NCBI GenBank assembly: GCA_946122785.1
Contig: CAMGYJ010000011.1
Span: 54,858,449-54,922,448, forward strand
DNA from: Linum tenue
Lineage: Eukaryota; Streptophyta; Magnoliopsida; Malpighiales; Linaceae
Length of the DNA stretch: 64,000 nt
Reading direction: 5' to 3'
Below, piece by piece: positions 12,701 to 23,213 of this stretch; position 1 is the stretch's first letter, and every line of letters begins with the position of its first letter. A model generated the notes under the pieces. The model was not told where the DNA came from and ran no database searches. It worked only from the letters and a program-made list of their open reading frames with translations. The translations under genes were made by a program, and so were the position numbers.

Positions 12701-13559
12701 ATGTGCGTTACTATAAATTGGGTAAGAGTCCAGTCTCACCCTTCACCTTCTCTAGGGATGATGACTGTCAATCGACCTATGAGAAGGAAGTGGAAGAAAG
12801 GGCACATCTTTCATCAATTTGTGAAAGGACCTTCTTCTGGCAGCTATGCTTAGTGTCATATCCGAGCTTGGTTAATGGGATATGGTCAGGAATGGTGGCT
12901 GGCTATATGCTGCAGATGACTTTCCTCTGGTTTGCGGTACAGAAATATATTTCTGATAATGTCTGCCTTTCAAACTCTGTTGGGAAGAAAGTTCATATGG
13001 CAAGGGGATGGACACATTAGTTCTGAAATTTTTGTTAATATAGTCAGGTGAGTGGAAGTTGTTGCTCTCACATTACTTATATGGAGATCATATATATAGA
13101 GTCAAAATAGTTCATTGGGTTTCTTCATTCATTAAATGATATTCATTTCTTTTTATTTTCGAAATTTGATTCCATTGATGTCATACAGTTTACAAAGGTT
13201 CACAGTATTTGTTGCAGGTCTTCCTGACCCCTGAGAGTCTCAGTTGTGCCGCATCAAATTCCGAGAAGAAGACTTAATGGAGAAGTACAATTTCTTAAGA
13301 GATCAACGGTCTTTGATTTTACTGTGAGTATTTCTTGCCATCAGCATTAGAATTTTGTTCACAATGAATCCAAGTAGCTTTACGGACAAGCTTCTTAACC
13401 TGTTGGGGTAATTACATAAACAAAGTACAATAACTGAATTGTTAGTTACACTGATGTTTTATTCCCATTTATGTGCGAACTCTTTCCCAGCCAATCCAAA
13501 TAGTTTGATAGCCTCACCATAAAGTTGGCAACTTCCCCAGGAAACAACATATTTATGGG

Positions 13560-13800
13560 GACACTGATAAATTCACCCTGCTATTGTTACAGAAGCAGCC
13601 TGATGTAGAACAAGCGTTGCAGGTTTAGAAGAAAAAATTACATGTCTTTTGGCAGTATGAACGGATATAATTTGTTCTTTCTTAGGATTTAGACTATGAC
13701 CTGATCGAGGTAGCAGGTGACTCCAAACCACGACCAGGTATTGCGGGTGGGGAGCCAGCTGGAGAGGACGTTGTTGGGGCCGAGCAAGTATTATGAAAAT
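13560..13800 (+). pseudogene. Possible terminal fragment of captured gene
   Basis: After a splice-like CTTAG at about 13685 a frame reads DLDYDLIEVAGDSKPRPG and ends at a TGA/TAT-rich stop region near 13795. It may be a C-terminal exon of one of the captured genes. No family assigned. Confidence 0.25.
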
Positions 13801-14107
13801 GAAGGGATATCGAAAGGAAGGTGGATGTATCTTTCATGTGGAATATTTGGTTGATCATTGTGTGTGTTGCTTTGCCCAATTGCAAAGTATTTCTTCGGTG
13901 TAATTTTGGTTTTGAATTTGAAAGGTTTACATGGGGCTTAAGTTAACTTTGTAGTCTTATGCTTTGTAGATAATCTTTACAAGCCTTGCATAACAAGATG
14001 TCTAAGTTCTTAAACAAAATTATGGCACTTGCTTTCTCCATAGAATTTCTAACTATTTACATTAACACTATATTGATTTTATATATACTAAACACAACTA
14101 AATGTCT

Positions 14108-14137
14108 CGCGGCGTAGCCGCGGGTATTGATACTAGT
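14108..14137 (+). other. Helitron 3' terminus: hairpin plus CTAG|T
   Basis: Stem CGCGGC (14108-14113), loop GTA, stem GCCGCG (14117-14122), 10-nt spacer, CTAG at 14133-14136, host T at 14137. This is the standard 3' signature of Helitrons. Confidence 0.75.
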
Positions 14138-14369
14138 TTTATACAAAAGAGAACTCTTCAATGGTGTTGGGCGGAGTAGAAACCAAATAATGCAGCTGAG
14201 GCGATAGGGTATTTCACTCCCACAAGGCCTTAGACAATGCTGAATGGCAAAACCCAAAATGACAAAATTTTCTGTTAGATTTAACATTCTAGCTCCACAA
14301 AATGCTATTAACCCTTAAATTGCATCTCGAATCAAGCTCGATTTTATTTGAAGTATTTCCAGTATAAAA

Positions 14370-15074
14370 CTAGCAAACCAAACCAGATAGAACTAACTCA
14401 TGATCAAGCTGGACCAGAGCTTCCACCAAACACAATAGGACGCTGGATCTCTCTTCCCACATTGCCTTCATCACACACTCTGGTGAGTTGTAATCGACTT
14501 GCTGGTTCTCATCTACAAACTTGCCTGCCATAACCATCGAACTTGGAACTAGGCGAGAACCCAGAACCCATCGGTGGAAGATCCTCGGAGTCGGAAGAGG
14601 CAGAGTATGCTTCTCCTCCCCAGTTGTGTTGTCCAGTCCTATTTGAAGAAACCAATCCCCACTTGCAGCATCCTTGCGGACGAAAATTTTCTGGGCCCTT
14701 ATGTTATTTCCTCTTTCAGAAGCTTGAAGAACAGCATCAAGAGGAACGTCGGGGGACATGATTACGAATCCGGGACAGAACGTGTTGTAACAATGCGAGT
14801 CCTTGGTCTGAAATGTTTAGATAAAAAAGTATTTAGCAGCACCAGAACAGCCCTTTTCTTAGGTTGATGGAACCAGATCAAATCAATGTACCTAGCTAGC
14901 ACGAGTGATAAAGAAACTTACACTTGTGTATATGAAATGCCGAGTTGCAGTGTCACCATAGAGACCTGGATTGATCTGCAAGTACAGAGAATCAGAAGGA
15001 AAGATCATAGTTTGCATAATGCATGTTACTGTCCATCCCACGACAATGTTGTCGGTTCCAGCTTGATCATGAGC
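14370..15074 (-). pseudogene. Truncated neprosin-domain (DUF239) gene
   Basis: Neprosins are plant prolyl endopeptidases of the DUF239/neprosin family. Three exons can be read: one ending at 15030 (GTDNIVVGWT), 14975-14922 (INPGLYGDTATRHFIYTS, 18 codons), and 14807-14370 (HCYNTFCPGFVIMSPDVPLD then GDWFLQIG). Introns are GT-AG and in frame. The 5' part, which should encode the signal peptide and neprosin activation domain, is missing: family members are about 380-420 residues and only about 180 remain. The C-terminal 40 residues also depart from the family. The piece is flanked by an imperfect inverted repeat (about 14313-14346 and 15105-15137), so it may be a captured fragment rather than a resident gene. 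Confidence 0.75.
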
Positions 15075-15436
15075 TAGTTTTGAATGGGGGACCTCTAATA
15101 AATCGATATCGATTAGAAATGCAATTTAAGGGTGTGGGTTTTGTAGGACCTTTGGTATGTGAAATCAAATGTTAGGTGAAACCAATGGAGTCCAACAACA
15201 CCAACAAGAGCAGTAGGTAAGCACTTAAAGCCAATAATGAAGAGAACCGTCGCTGTGTGCGTCAATGGCGTTGCGCCTTTGCCTAAACGCCACCTGGAGA
15301 TGGCAGATAGATGATGTGATTCAGCACAGTGCAGCATTTGGGCCCCAAATCCCCCCACCTAAAGGCAGCAGCAGCAAAGTCTGTGGACAACAATCTCATC
15401 TCTCAGTCCTTTCTCAATCTCTCTCAGTCCGATCTC

Positions 15437-17146
15437 ATGTCGCCGGCGAAAGGAGCAGTGTGCGTGACCGGCGCCGGAGGTTTCTTGGGCTCCTGGGTTG
15501 CTCATCTCCTCCTCTCCAGAAACTATCTAGTCCGCGGCACAGTCAGAGACCCCTGTAAGTCTTTTGTCACTTCCATCTGTCTATAATCAGCAATCCCGCC
15601 GGCGGAGTCTGACTTCCTCCCCTTTCTAATTATCACAGTGGATGAGAAATATGCCCACTTGAAGCAACTCCCAAATGCATCCGAGAATCTGAAGCTCGTG
15701 AAGGCCGATTTGCTTGATTACCCTTCTCTGGTCGCTGCGATTCAAGGCTGTTCGGGAGTTTTCCACGTTGCCAGCCCTGTTCCTTCTTCCTCTGTATCAA
15801 ACCCCCAGGCCAGTTCCCTATTTCTCCCTTCCCTGCTCCTGGGTTCTTCGATTGATTGCAATTTACGGCTTCCAACAACCTAAAGGCAGCGAATTTTTTC
15901 TCACACGATCTCTGTTTTTTTTAGGTTGAGTTAATTGAGCCAGCAGTGACTGGAACCCTAAATGTCCTGAAAGCATGCGTCGAAAACAAGGTTAAGCGAG
16001 TCGTGTATGTTTCCTCTGCTGCTGCTGTTTTTATGAACCCTTCCTGGCCCGATACTCAGCCTATGGATGAGTCTTGCTGGTCTGACGCGGAATATTGCAG
16101 AACTACTGAGGTCTGCTTACTACTATACTCTTTTCGTGGCTGTTCTGTTTGAATCCTCATGACGGAAAATGATCTCTAAAGGAATGTTATGTGAATTAGT
16201 TAGTTGGATGGATAGGAGTCCATTTTTAGCTTCTTAGTTAATTACTAAGTGTGGTAATGGTACGAAGAGAACCAAAAAAAGAATGTTTGCTTTATATCTG
16301 AACTATTATAAGGAGCTGTGTTAATTTATGTATACTGTTGATGGTTCATACAGAACTGGTACTACCTCTCCAAGACAGAGGCTGAGATCAAGGCATTGGA
16401 GTATGCGAAAGCCAACGGACTTGATGTAATAAGTGTGTGTCCCAATCTCATCATCGGGCCACTTCTGCAGTCTACGGTGAACGCAAGCACCATGGTTCTC
16501 ACCAAGCTTTTGAAAGGTAGCCAACCATTACTATCTTGTGAGCGATTATATGTATATCTTTACATCCATGTAGCTGAAATGCTTCCAAAGTTGGTTTCTG
16601 GGTTTTGATGTTTGCATTGGGCTATGATAGCTTCTCATTGACGAACTACATTTTGCTGCCGTGTGCAGAAGGGAAGGACTTGGAGGAGAACAAGCATCAT
16701 CGGGTGGTGGATGTGCGTGATGTAGCTGAAGCGTTGGTTTTGGTGTATGAGAAGCCCGAGGCGCAAGGGAGATACATATGTACAGCACATTCTATCCATG
16801 TTAAGGAGGTGGTTGACATTTTGAAGGAGAATTGTCCCAACTACAATTATCCTAAGAAGTAAGCCCTTTATCTCCATACTCTTTACTTTGCTTCGATTTC
16901 ATTATGCATGGAACTATCCTAAGCTGGGATGGCTGAGTTGGCCTGAAGCGCCAGATTAAGGCTTCTGGTCCGAAAAGAAAGGAAGATTGACTTTTTTTTT
17001 TTGTGGGTAGCAGCTTCACAGTTGGTGAGGAGAAGAAAGAAATGAGCTCAGAGAAGTTGCAAAGGCTAGGTTGGAGCTACCGTTCACTGCATGAAACTCT
17101 GGTGGACGCTGTGGAGAGTTATAAGAAGGCTGGGGTATTGGAATAG
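15437..17146 (+). CDS. Cinnamoyl-CoA reductase-like NAD(P)H-dependent reductase, copy 1
   Basis: Extended SDR protein of the CCR-like/phenylacetaldehyde-reductase-like group, acting on an aldehyde or acyl-CoA; the substrate cannot be read from sequence. Exons: 15437-15554, 15639-15808, 15925-16110, 16354-16516, 16669-16858, 17014-17146; total 319 residues. The Rossmann motif TGAGGFLG is at residues 11-18, the Ser of VYVSS at about 126-127, and the catalytic YxxxK is Tyr161-Lys165 in NWYYLSK. Bona fide CCR has KNWYCYGK, so this is CCR-like, not a confirmed lignin CCR. Intron 2 is GC-AG (CAG|GCCAGT). Intron 5 ends in a TAGCAG tandem acceptor and holds a tRNA-Leu relic. The paralogue at 47.2-49.4 kb has exons 1-5 of the same lengths. 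Confidence 0.92.
16924..16985 (+). pseudogene. tRNA-Leu relic in intron 5 of CCR-like 1
   Basis: Reads GGGATGGCTGAGTTGGCCTG, then CGCCAGATTAAGGCTTCTGG, matching the D-arm and anticodon arm of the intact tRNA-Leu at 47481-47561. The T-arm and 3' acceptor half are lost (AAAAGAAAGGAAG replaces the variable and T-arm region). It has the same strand as its host gene and the same intron as the intact copy. Confidence 0.8.
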
Positions 17147-17686
17147 AACTGAACCGTTCCAGTTATTGGTGAATCCAAATTTCCAATATGGATGAGGGCA
17201 TCCATTTCCATGTTAAACCAAAATAGAGGTGTTGCTTGCTGCTGTTGGGAGTTAGCAGGGCCATTGCATTTGTTTGTTGTGTATGGGTCCTAATAAGTAT
17301 TCAGGGTGTTGAAGCCTACTGTAAAGGCAGAGCTTTTGGTGCTGCAGCATAGATGGTGTTTTGTCGAGTAATAAAACAATGGACGCATTTGTCTGTTGAG
17401 AGTGGATTGCATTACAGCAAACGGTAGTATTGAGTGGCATTTGTCTGAGTATGATATTGATTATTTATAAACCCGTTGTAAAGATCCACTTAAACTTGAT
17501 GATGTGTTTTGAGAAAGTATGGATCGTATGTAATATAATACTTTTCGGTTCAGTATGAACACATAATATGTATGCTTTGATGTTTGGTGAATCTTAATAT
17601 TATAGTGAGATTTTGTATTCATGTTCACTAAACTTCATCGAACGAGCAACAAGGAAGGAAGTGAATGATTCTTTTATTTTATTCAT
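17147..17686. other. 3' flank of CCR-like 1
   Basis: No further coding exon. It should hold the 3' UTR of the reductase (AATAAAACAATGG near 17370 could serve as a poly(A) signal) followed by AT-rich spacer. Confidence 0.4.
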
Positions 17687-18865
17687 GGTTCAAAAAGGTA
17701 CCCTTGACCTTATGCTTAGGCACGCCTAGGCGCTAGGCAATGCCAAAGCTAGGGATGGCAATCAAACCCATGGTCGCGGGTACCCGACCGCCTCCGACCC
17801 AGTCAACGCGGGGAATTCCCGCTTTGACCGGGTATGGGTAAAACCCGCAAAAAGTTTGATGGGTATGAGGCGGGTATGGTTTTAGCCTCCCCCGCCCCAT
17901 ACCCATACCCGCCCCGCCAAGAGAATTTCTTCACATATACAAAAATATGTGGATCAAATTGTAATCTATCAATGGTGATGAGGATAACTTGAGGAAATAA
18001 ATAATACAAATGCAATTGAGTGACCACCTTAATGAAAACCTAATTCATTTCCCTCAATTCTCCTTTCACTCTTTCACTTTTCCCCTTGTCAATAAGATTA
18101 TGTTAGTTATTTATTACTTAGTAGATGTATCAGAGTGAGAACATAATAATTTGAAAATATTATACTCTATATTATGTATTAAAGAATGTTTTAGGATCAT
18201 ATTCTTTGAACCGTATTAAGAAAATGAGTGTGTTTTGTTGACTTTGTGATATAATAGGTTCGTGAGTTATAGTTAAAACTTTTCTTGTAAGTTTTAAGCA
18301 TAATAATGTTGGATGTACGGGTACGGGTATTACCCATGGGTACCCGAAACCCACGGGTATGGGATGGGTTTGCAAAACATTTCCCGCATGGGTATGGGGC
18401 GGGTATGGGTTTGGGTATTTTAAGATGGGGATGGAGATGGTTTAGCCAAACCCGCCCCATTGCCATCCCTAGCCAAAACGCCTTGTCTAGGGGTTTCGTG
18501 CCTAATTAGGTACTGGAAACACGTCTACAGTGTAAGCTGAGACCTTAAGTGTCTCCTAAACATAATTAGATGGAGATAGATAGTCAATATTAGAGGAAAT
18601 TAACATCAATTTTGAAGTCAATTTTCTATCTCAGGATTTTCAATAGCTCAAGAACACTGTGAGCTATGATTCTATTAATTTGTGAGCAATTCTCTTATCA
18701 TTTGGTGTTAAGTAAGTTCTTAATGATTTTAACTAAAGTAAGAAAGTGTTGTAAGTTATTATTTCATTCATTATGCAGTGTAAATAAATATTTTCTTCCA
18801 ACGTCTAGACACACTTAGACAAGGCCTTGACGCTTGTTTTATGCCTAGCGCCTTCTTGAACCTTA
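17687..18865. repeat. Older TIR element hosting a nested hAT MITE
   Basis: Outer ends GGTTCAAAAAGG (about 17687) and the inverse of GGTTCAAGAAGGCGC (about 18850-18865) bracket GCCTAGGCGC-rich arms. The hAT MITE at 17750-18471 lies inside the left arm. No clear target duplication survives for the outer element. Confidence 0.4.
17742..18479. mobile_element. Non-autonomous hAT-type element, TAGGGATGGCAAT termini
   Basis: Element 17750-18471 (722 bp). Left terminus TAGGGATGGCAAT, right terminus the inverse of the same 13 bases. It is flanked by GCCAAAGC (17742-17749) and GCCAAAAC (18472-18479), an 8-bp target duplication with one change. The arms are rich in GGGTACCC and GGGGCGGG blocks; the core is AT-rich and non-coding. 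A decayed relative lies at about 2480-3060. Confidence 0.85.
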
Positions 18866-18967
18866 ATTTTGTCTCAAAATTTCAATGATAAAGCAATACT
18901 TTAACGCTTTGCTTAACATTTCCTAAAAAAATACCCTATTATTACCCCCCCAAAAAACCCTATTACG

Positions 18968-19832
18968 TCTGCAATTAGGGGTGGGCAACGGAAAACGGGT
19001 ATTTGGGTATACCCGTACCCGTCCCGTTTTTTAAGGGTTATGGGTACCCATATTACCCGTAATATTATAAACGGATGGGACTTGGGATTGTACATTCCTA
19101 ATATGGGTACCCGCGGGTTACCCGCGAATACTCGTTTGGGTAATATGGGTACCCGTTATACCCATTCAATACAAAGCCAGAAATTTATTTCAGCCCAACC
19201 CAATTCAGAACCCATTGGCCAGCCCTTACCCTTTCAATTTCAATTCCATTTGGGCCCTTACCCTTTCACTCTTTCAGTGAGACGCAGCTTCTCTGGAGTC
19301 TGGACGAGTTGTCTTCGAGTCGAGAGAGTAGAGACGACTGACGAGCCGCGAACGTGACGCCGTGATCTAGCTCGCCTTCCTTCATTCACCGCTGCGGTCG
19401 TCCTCTCCTCTGAGCTCTCCCTCTCAGTCCCTCTCCTCTGCACCGCCTCCATTCAAATATTCAATAGCTCCTTCTCACTCTGTTGCGCTTGTGCCTCCAT
19501 TCCACTCCGTGACCGTCGAGGTGTCGATCAGCAGCCATTCCACACGAGACGCGCCCACGGCTCCATTCCACTACGCGCCTGCTCCTCCTTTCCACGCCTA
19601 CCGTAGCCGTCAGGTGATGATTAAGAGTATTGAGTTCCTTGTTAGTGGTTTAAACTTTGGGTATTTATGGGTAGTATGGGTACCCGTTATCCGTCCCGTA
19701 CGGGTAATGGGTACCCGTTTCCCATATGGGTTTGGGATATGGGATGGACTTTAGTCTTTAAATGGGACTGGGTACCCGTTTAAAATGGGACGGGTATCCC
19801 GTCCCGTCCCGTTGCCCACCCCTATCTGCAAT
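18968..19832. mobile_element. Non-autonomous hAT-type element with GC-rich passenger
   Basis: Element 18976-19824 (849 bp), termini TAGGGGTGGGCAACGG and its inverse, with a perfect 8-bp duplication TCTGCAAT at 18968-18975 and 19825-19832. GGGTACCCGT-rich arms flank a GC-rich internal block (about 19255-19610), unlike the AT-rich cores of its relatives. That block may be a captured piece of host leader or exon sequence; I cannot assign a protein to it. Confidence 0.88.
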
Positions 19833-20391
19833 AATCGAACTAGATCATAGTCCGGTACAAGAGGCCCACAACACACTTTCGAGCTCGGATGGATCGAGAA
19901 TGGACAATGGAAGCTTAATGCACAAATTTAGAGAATTGGGCTTTACGCTCATGTATATGTGCATTGAGCTTCCGATGCGAGCTCACAATTTAGCTTGGGC
20001 CAAGAGGACTTTGAGTCTTCACCCTGGTTTGTTGTTGTTTGGATACGAGATTTGGTTTTGAGGAATTAGTCTTCAAATCTCTCATCCAAAAAATAAATTA
20101 TGACTTAAAACAAAAGAGATACAGTTAGGCAATGTAGTTGGGTTCTCCGAACTCGCAGCCATGCAGACACCCAAAAAAAGAGATACGGCTAGTTAAAATT
20201 TACAGGAGAAAATGTTAAAGGCCTTCCAGAAATGGTGATGTGCCAGGTTATGCATGATTATTGACCATATAATTATTGACCAGAACTGCTCCTATTATTG
20301 AACCTCTCTCAACAACTCGAGTTTTTTGTATCACTTAATTCTTAACAAACATCAACTTATTAAAAGATTGAAGCTCCAAATTAAGAATCAT
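19833..20391. other. Spacer between hAT elements
   Basis: No gene recognised. Ordinary AT-rich spacer. Confidence 0.35.
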
Positions 20392-21195
20392 CAAACAACT
20401 AGGGGTGTTCAAATGGTTACCATGGTAATTACCAAACCAAATAAGCATAAATTCTACTAACCATGGAATATAATATCATAACCAAACCGTCCAAACTAAT
20501 ACAACAACTAAACTAACCAAACTAAAGTTTAATCGGTTAACCAGATTAACCAATATATCATCACATTAACATTAAGTTAGAAATTTTTTTGGCTAATACA
20601 TCAATTCACAATTTATATAATGAATAAAACATAACAATCAACACATAATTTTAGTTAATCCTTAACATAAATACATGCAACTATACAATTATCTTACAAT
20701 CGATAAAAGTATTCTCCTAACAAAAATCCACGCAATTATTATTGTGTGAATTGACTTAGTCTCATGACAATTATTATTGACTAAAAAGACCTTCCTTTCA
20801 AGTTTTCATCGAATATAATGTATGTGTTTTTATCTAAATTAGGCATCCATATGTTGTGTTCCAGACTCTACAAATACAAATATACAATACAAGAGCAATA
20901 TTGAGCTTTTATTTTAATGAACCTAAAATGGATGAATGTTTGGCTCTTGACTCTTGAGTGATTATGCAAAGTATTAAGTATGTATATATCTAATATATAT
21001 TAGATATATGCCTAATTACTTACTTGGTTAATTTGGTTTGATTGGTTAGGAGTGCCTGGAACCAAACTAAACCACCTAAACCAAACAAGTTAAAAAAATT
21101 TTACCAAACCAAACCAATAATCCAAATTAATTAAACCAAATTAGCCAAATACTACCGATTAAAACAATAACCACTCAATTTGAACACCCCCTACA
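20392..21195. mobile_element. hAT-type element A, interrupted target duplication
   Basis: Element 20400-21193 (794 bp). Left end TAGGGGTGTTCAAAT; right end the inverse of TAGGGGGTGTTCAAAT, with one extra G. The left target copy CAAACAAC (20392-20399) is intact. The right copy is split: CA remains at 21194-21195, and the complete CAAACAAC appears at 22159-22166 once element B and its duplication are removed. The interior is rich in ACCAAACTAAACCA-type motifs and non-coding. Confidence 0.85.
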
Positions 21196-22160
21196 TAGGG
21201 GTGGAAATTGGGGTGGGTGTGGGTACCCGTCCCACATTTTGTGGGTAACCACACCCACAAGTTTAGAATTATGCTACCCACAACCCGCCCCACAGTGGGT
21301 AGTGGTTAACCACTATCCTAACCACTACCCACTGCGGGTTGGTGCGGGTTGGATGTGGATACCCACAAAAAATTTCCTTCTTTCACCCTTTGGACTCGTA
21401 TATGCAAACCTATTGGTCGAGTGAAGGGAAAAAAAACACATTGAGTTAAAACTAAGTAAAGAAGCCCAAGACATGGAACGAGCGAGGGTACGGTATTCGG
21501 AACGTCATAAATAGTCAACCTCCCTCTCCTCTGTTCACTTCACTCACTTACTTTCTTTAGGAAATGCATATTGATAACGAGTATGGGTTGGAGGGATCTA
21601 ATCTAAATATACATTGCATCATTATCAACGGCATGACTCCTTTGCTTTTTTATTCGAACTTTTAGGGATAAATGAAATTCTCTCCCAAGTTGCGGAATTA
21701 GCGTCCTCTTGCACAAAAACAAAAGCCTACATAAAAGAAAGTTAATAAAATGTTAAATAAACTATAAACCACATTTATTGTCTTTGTTTTGTTATAAAAT
21801 AAACATATACCACGCAGAAAATGCTTATTTAATAAAAGTATCTCATACGAACACGGTGAATTGGCTTGGTTTTGTTTTATTAAATAAATACATATTTGAT
21901 TTTGGAGCCTACTTTAATTTGTAGCATTCTACTTTTCACATAATTTAATATTACAAGGTATATTAATAAATAAATATACTTAGTGTGGTTATTGTGGGTT
22001 AACCGCTGTGGATAGTGGTTAACCACTAACCACAAAAATCAATATTTTGCTACCCACATCCAACCCACTATCCACAAATTGTAGGTATGATTACCCACAA
22101 TGTATGCGGTTTGCGGATTACCCGCAATCCGCAAATCAAACTTCCACCCCTACCCCTACA
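21188..22160. mobile_element. hAT-type element B, nested at the edge of element A
   Basis: Element 21196-22152 (957 bp), termini TAGGGGTGGAA and its inverse, with a perfect 8-bp duplication CCCCTACA at 21188-21195 and 22153-22160. The duplicated site covers the last six bases of element A and the first two bases of A's own target copy, so B inserted after A. GTGGGTAACCAC-type motifs fill the arms; no transposase. Confidence 0.9.
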
Positions 22161-22322
22161 AACAACAAAAAACAATACTATTGGAGCAATTCTGAATTTT
22201 TGTACGACTGGAGCTATATTGTTGGCTGGTGACTGAGAAATTAAAAATGATGGTGATCATTCCCCCACCATAATATTCTTTGTCCTCAATTATTGTTCGA
22301 ATCACCGAGACATGTGAAAGAT

Positions 22323-22746
22323 TAAGGTATCGTTGTGATTATTAGAGTTGTGTTTATTGAATACATGTATTGTGCACAATACAATATTTGGAAGTGTCAA
22401 AGTGTAAAACAATGCATGTATTGTTTTAGTTAGGTCCTACCAACAATCACAAAAAATGGTGCATTATACAATCTCAACTAAAAGTTGTGATTGTTGATTT
22501 TAGATTTGTGTCCAATTTATCTTTGTTTTTATATCCCTATTAGTTTCTGTCTTATACTAAAAGTTGAGGATAAATGTGGCATTTCCCCATAAAGTAACTT
22601 TATGCAAATCAATACATAAAGTAGAATCTCAACAAACAAACAATGTATTATTAAAATGCATACATTCTACCAATACATGTATTTATTTTGTTGTGATTCA
22701 TTACAATGCAACGATTTAACATTCGCAACTTCCAAACCACCCCTAA
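22323..22746. mobile_element. PIF/Harbinger (Tourist-like) MITE
   Basis: Element 22326-22743 (418 bp) flanked by TAA at 22323-22325 and 22744-22746. The left end GGTATCGTTGTGATTATTAG pairs imperfectly with the inverse of GGGGTGGTTTGGAAGTTG at the right; the left end has lost about five bases (TGGAA). Related ends occur at about 33826-33900 and 36932-36990. Confidence 0.7.
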
Positions 22747-23213
22747 ATAACAACTCGAACGTTTGGGGAATTCTACCGTGCAGTGACTTCACCCGTGCCG
22801 TCCCCAATCAACCGGCTACTGCCGGCTATCTTTACTCTTTTGCTTTCTTTGTTTCTTTATTGTCGGTTAATTTTATGGAATAATCAAAACTCATAATCAT
22901 GTTCTCATTGGTTTAAATTATTCTGTCATTGTTACTCTGATTTAATTATTTTATTTTTTTGCTCCAAATATTTATAGAGGTGAGTGATTTAGGATAAATA
23001 ATGGATGATTGCCAAATTCCCTATAACTGTATGGGTGAATATAATGAGTGGGTGTGGGTCATTAATTCAAAAAATTGCTTGATATATTGTGACACTTTAT
23101 AGTAACACACCTCTTTTTTAAAATGCCAATCATGATATACTCGCTTAATTAATTTTCATAATTTTTGCTTAACTTACAACATAAATTATACGTTGATTAT
23201 TTAGAATATATAT
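22747..23213. other. AT-rich spacer
   Basis: No gene or structured element recognised. Confidence 0.3.

Larger units (their letters stand above)
10506..14136 (+). mobile_element. Probable non-autonomous Helitron with captured gene fragments
   Basis: The 3' end fits the plant Helitron pattern: a 6-bp stem CGCGGC/GCCGCG with loop GTA (14108-14122), 10 nt of spacer, then CTAG followed by host T (14133-14137). The best 5' end is TC at 10506, preceded by host A, starting TCAATTTTACTACATTC. Helitrons insert between A and T and make no target duplication, which fits. The interval holds fragments of at least two unrelated exon-intron genes in the same orientation as the element, a known Helitron habit. 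It begins about 50 bp after the thioesterase stop codon, so it probably sits in that gene's 3' UTR. No Rep/helicase is present. The 3' end is firmer than the 5' end. Confidence 0.6.
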
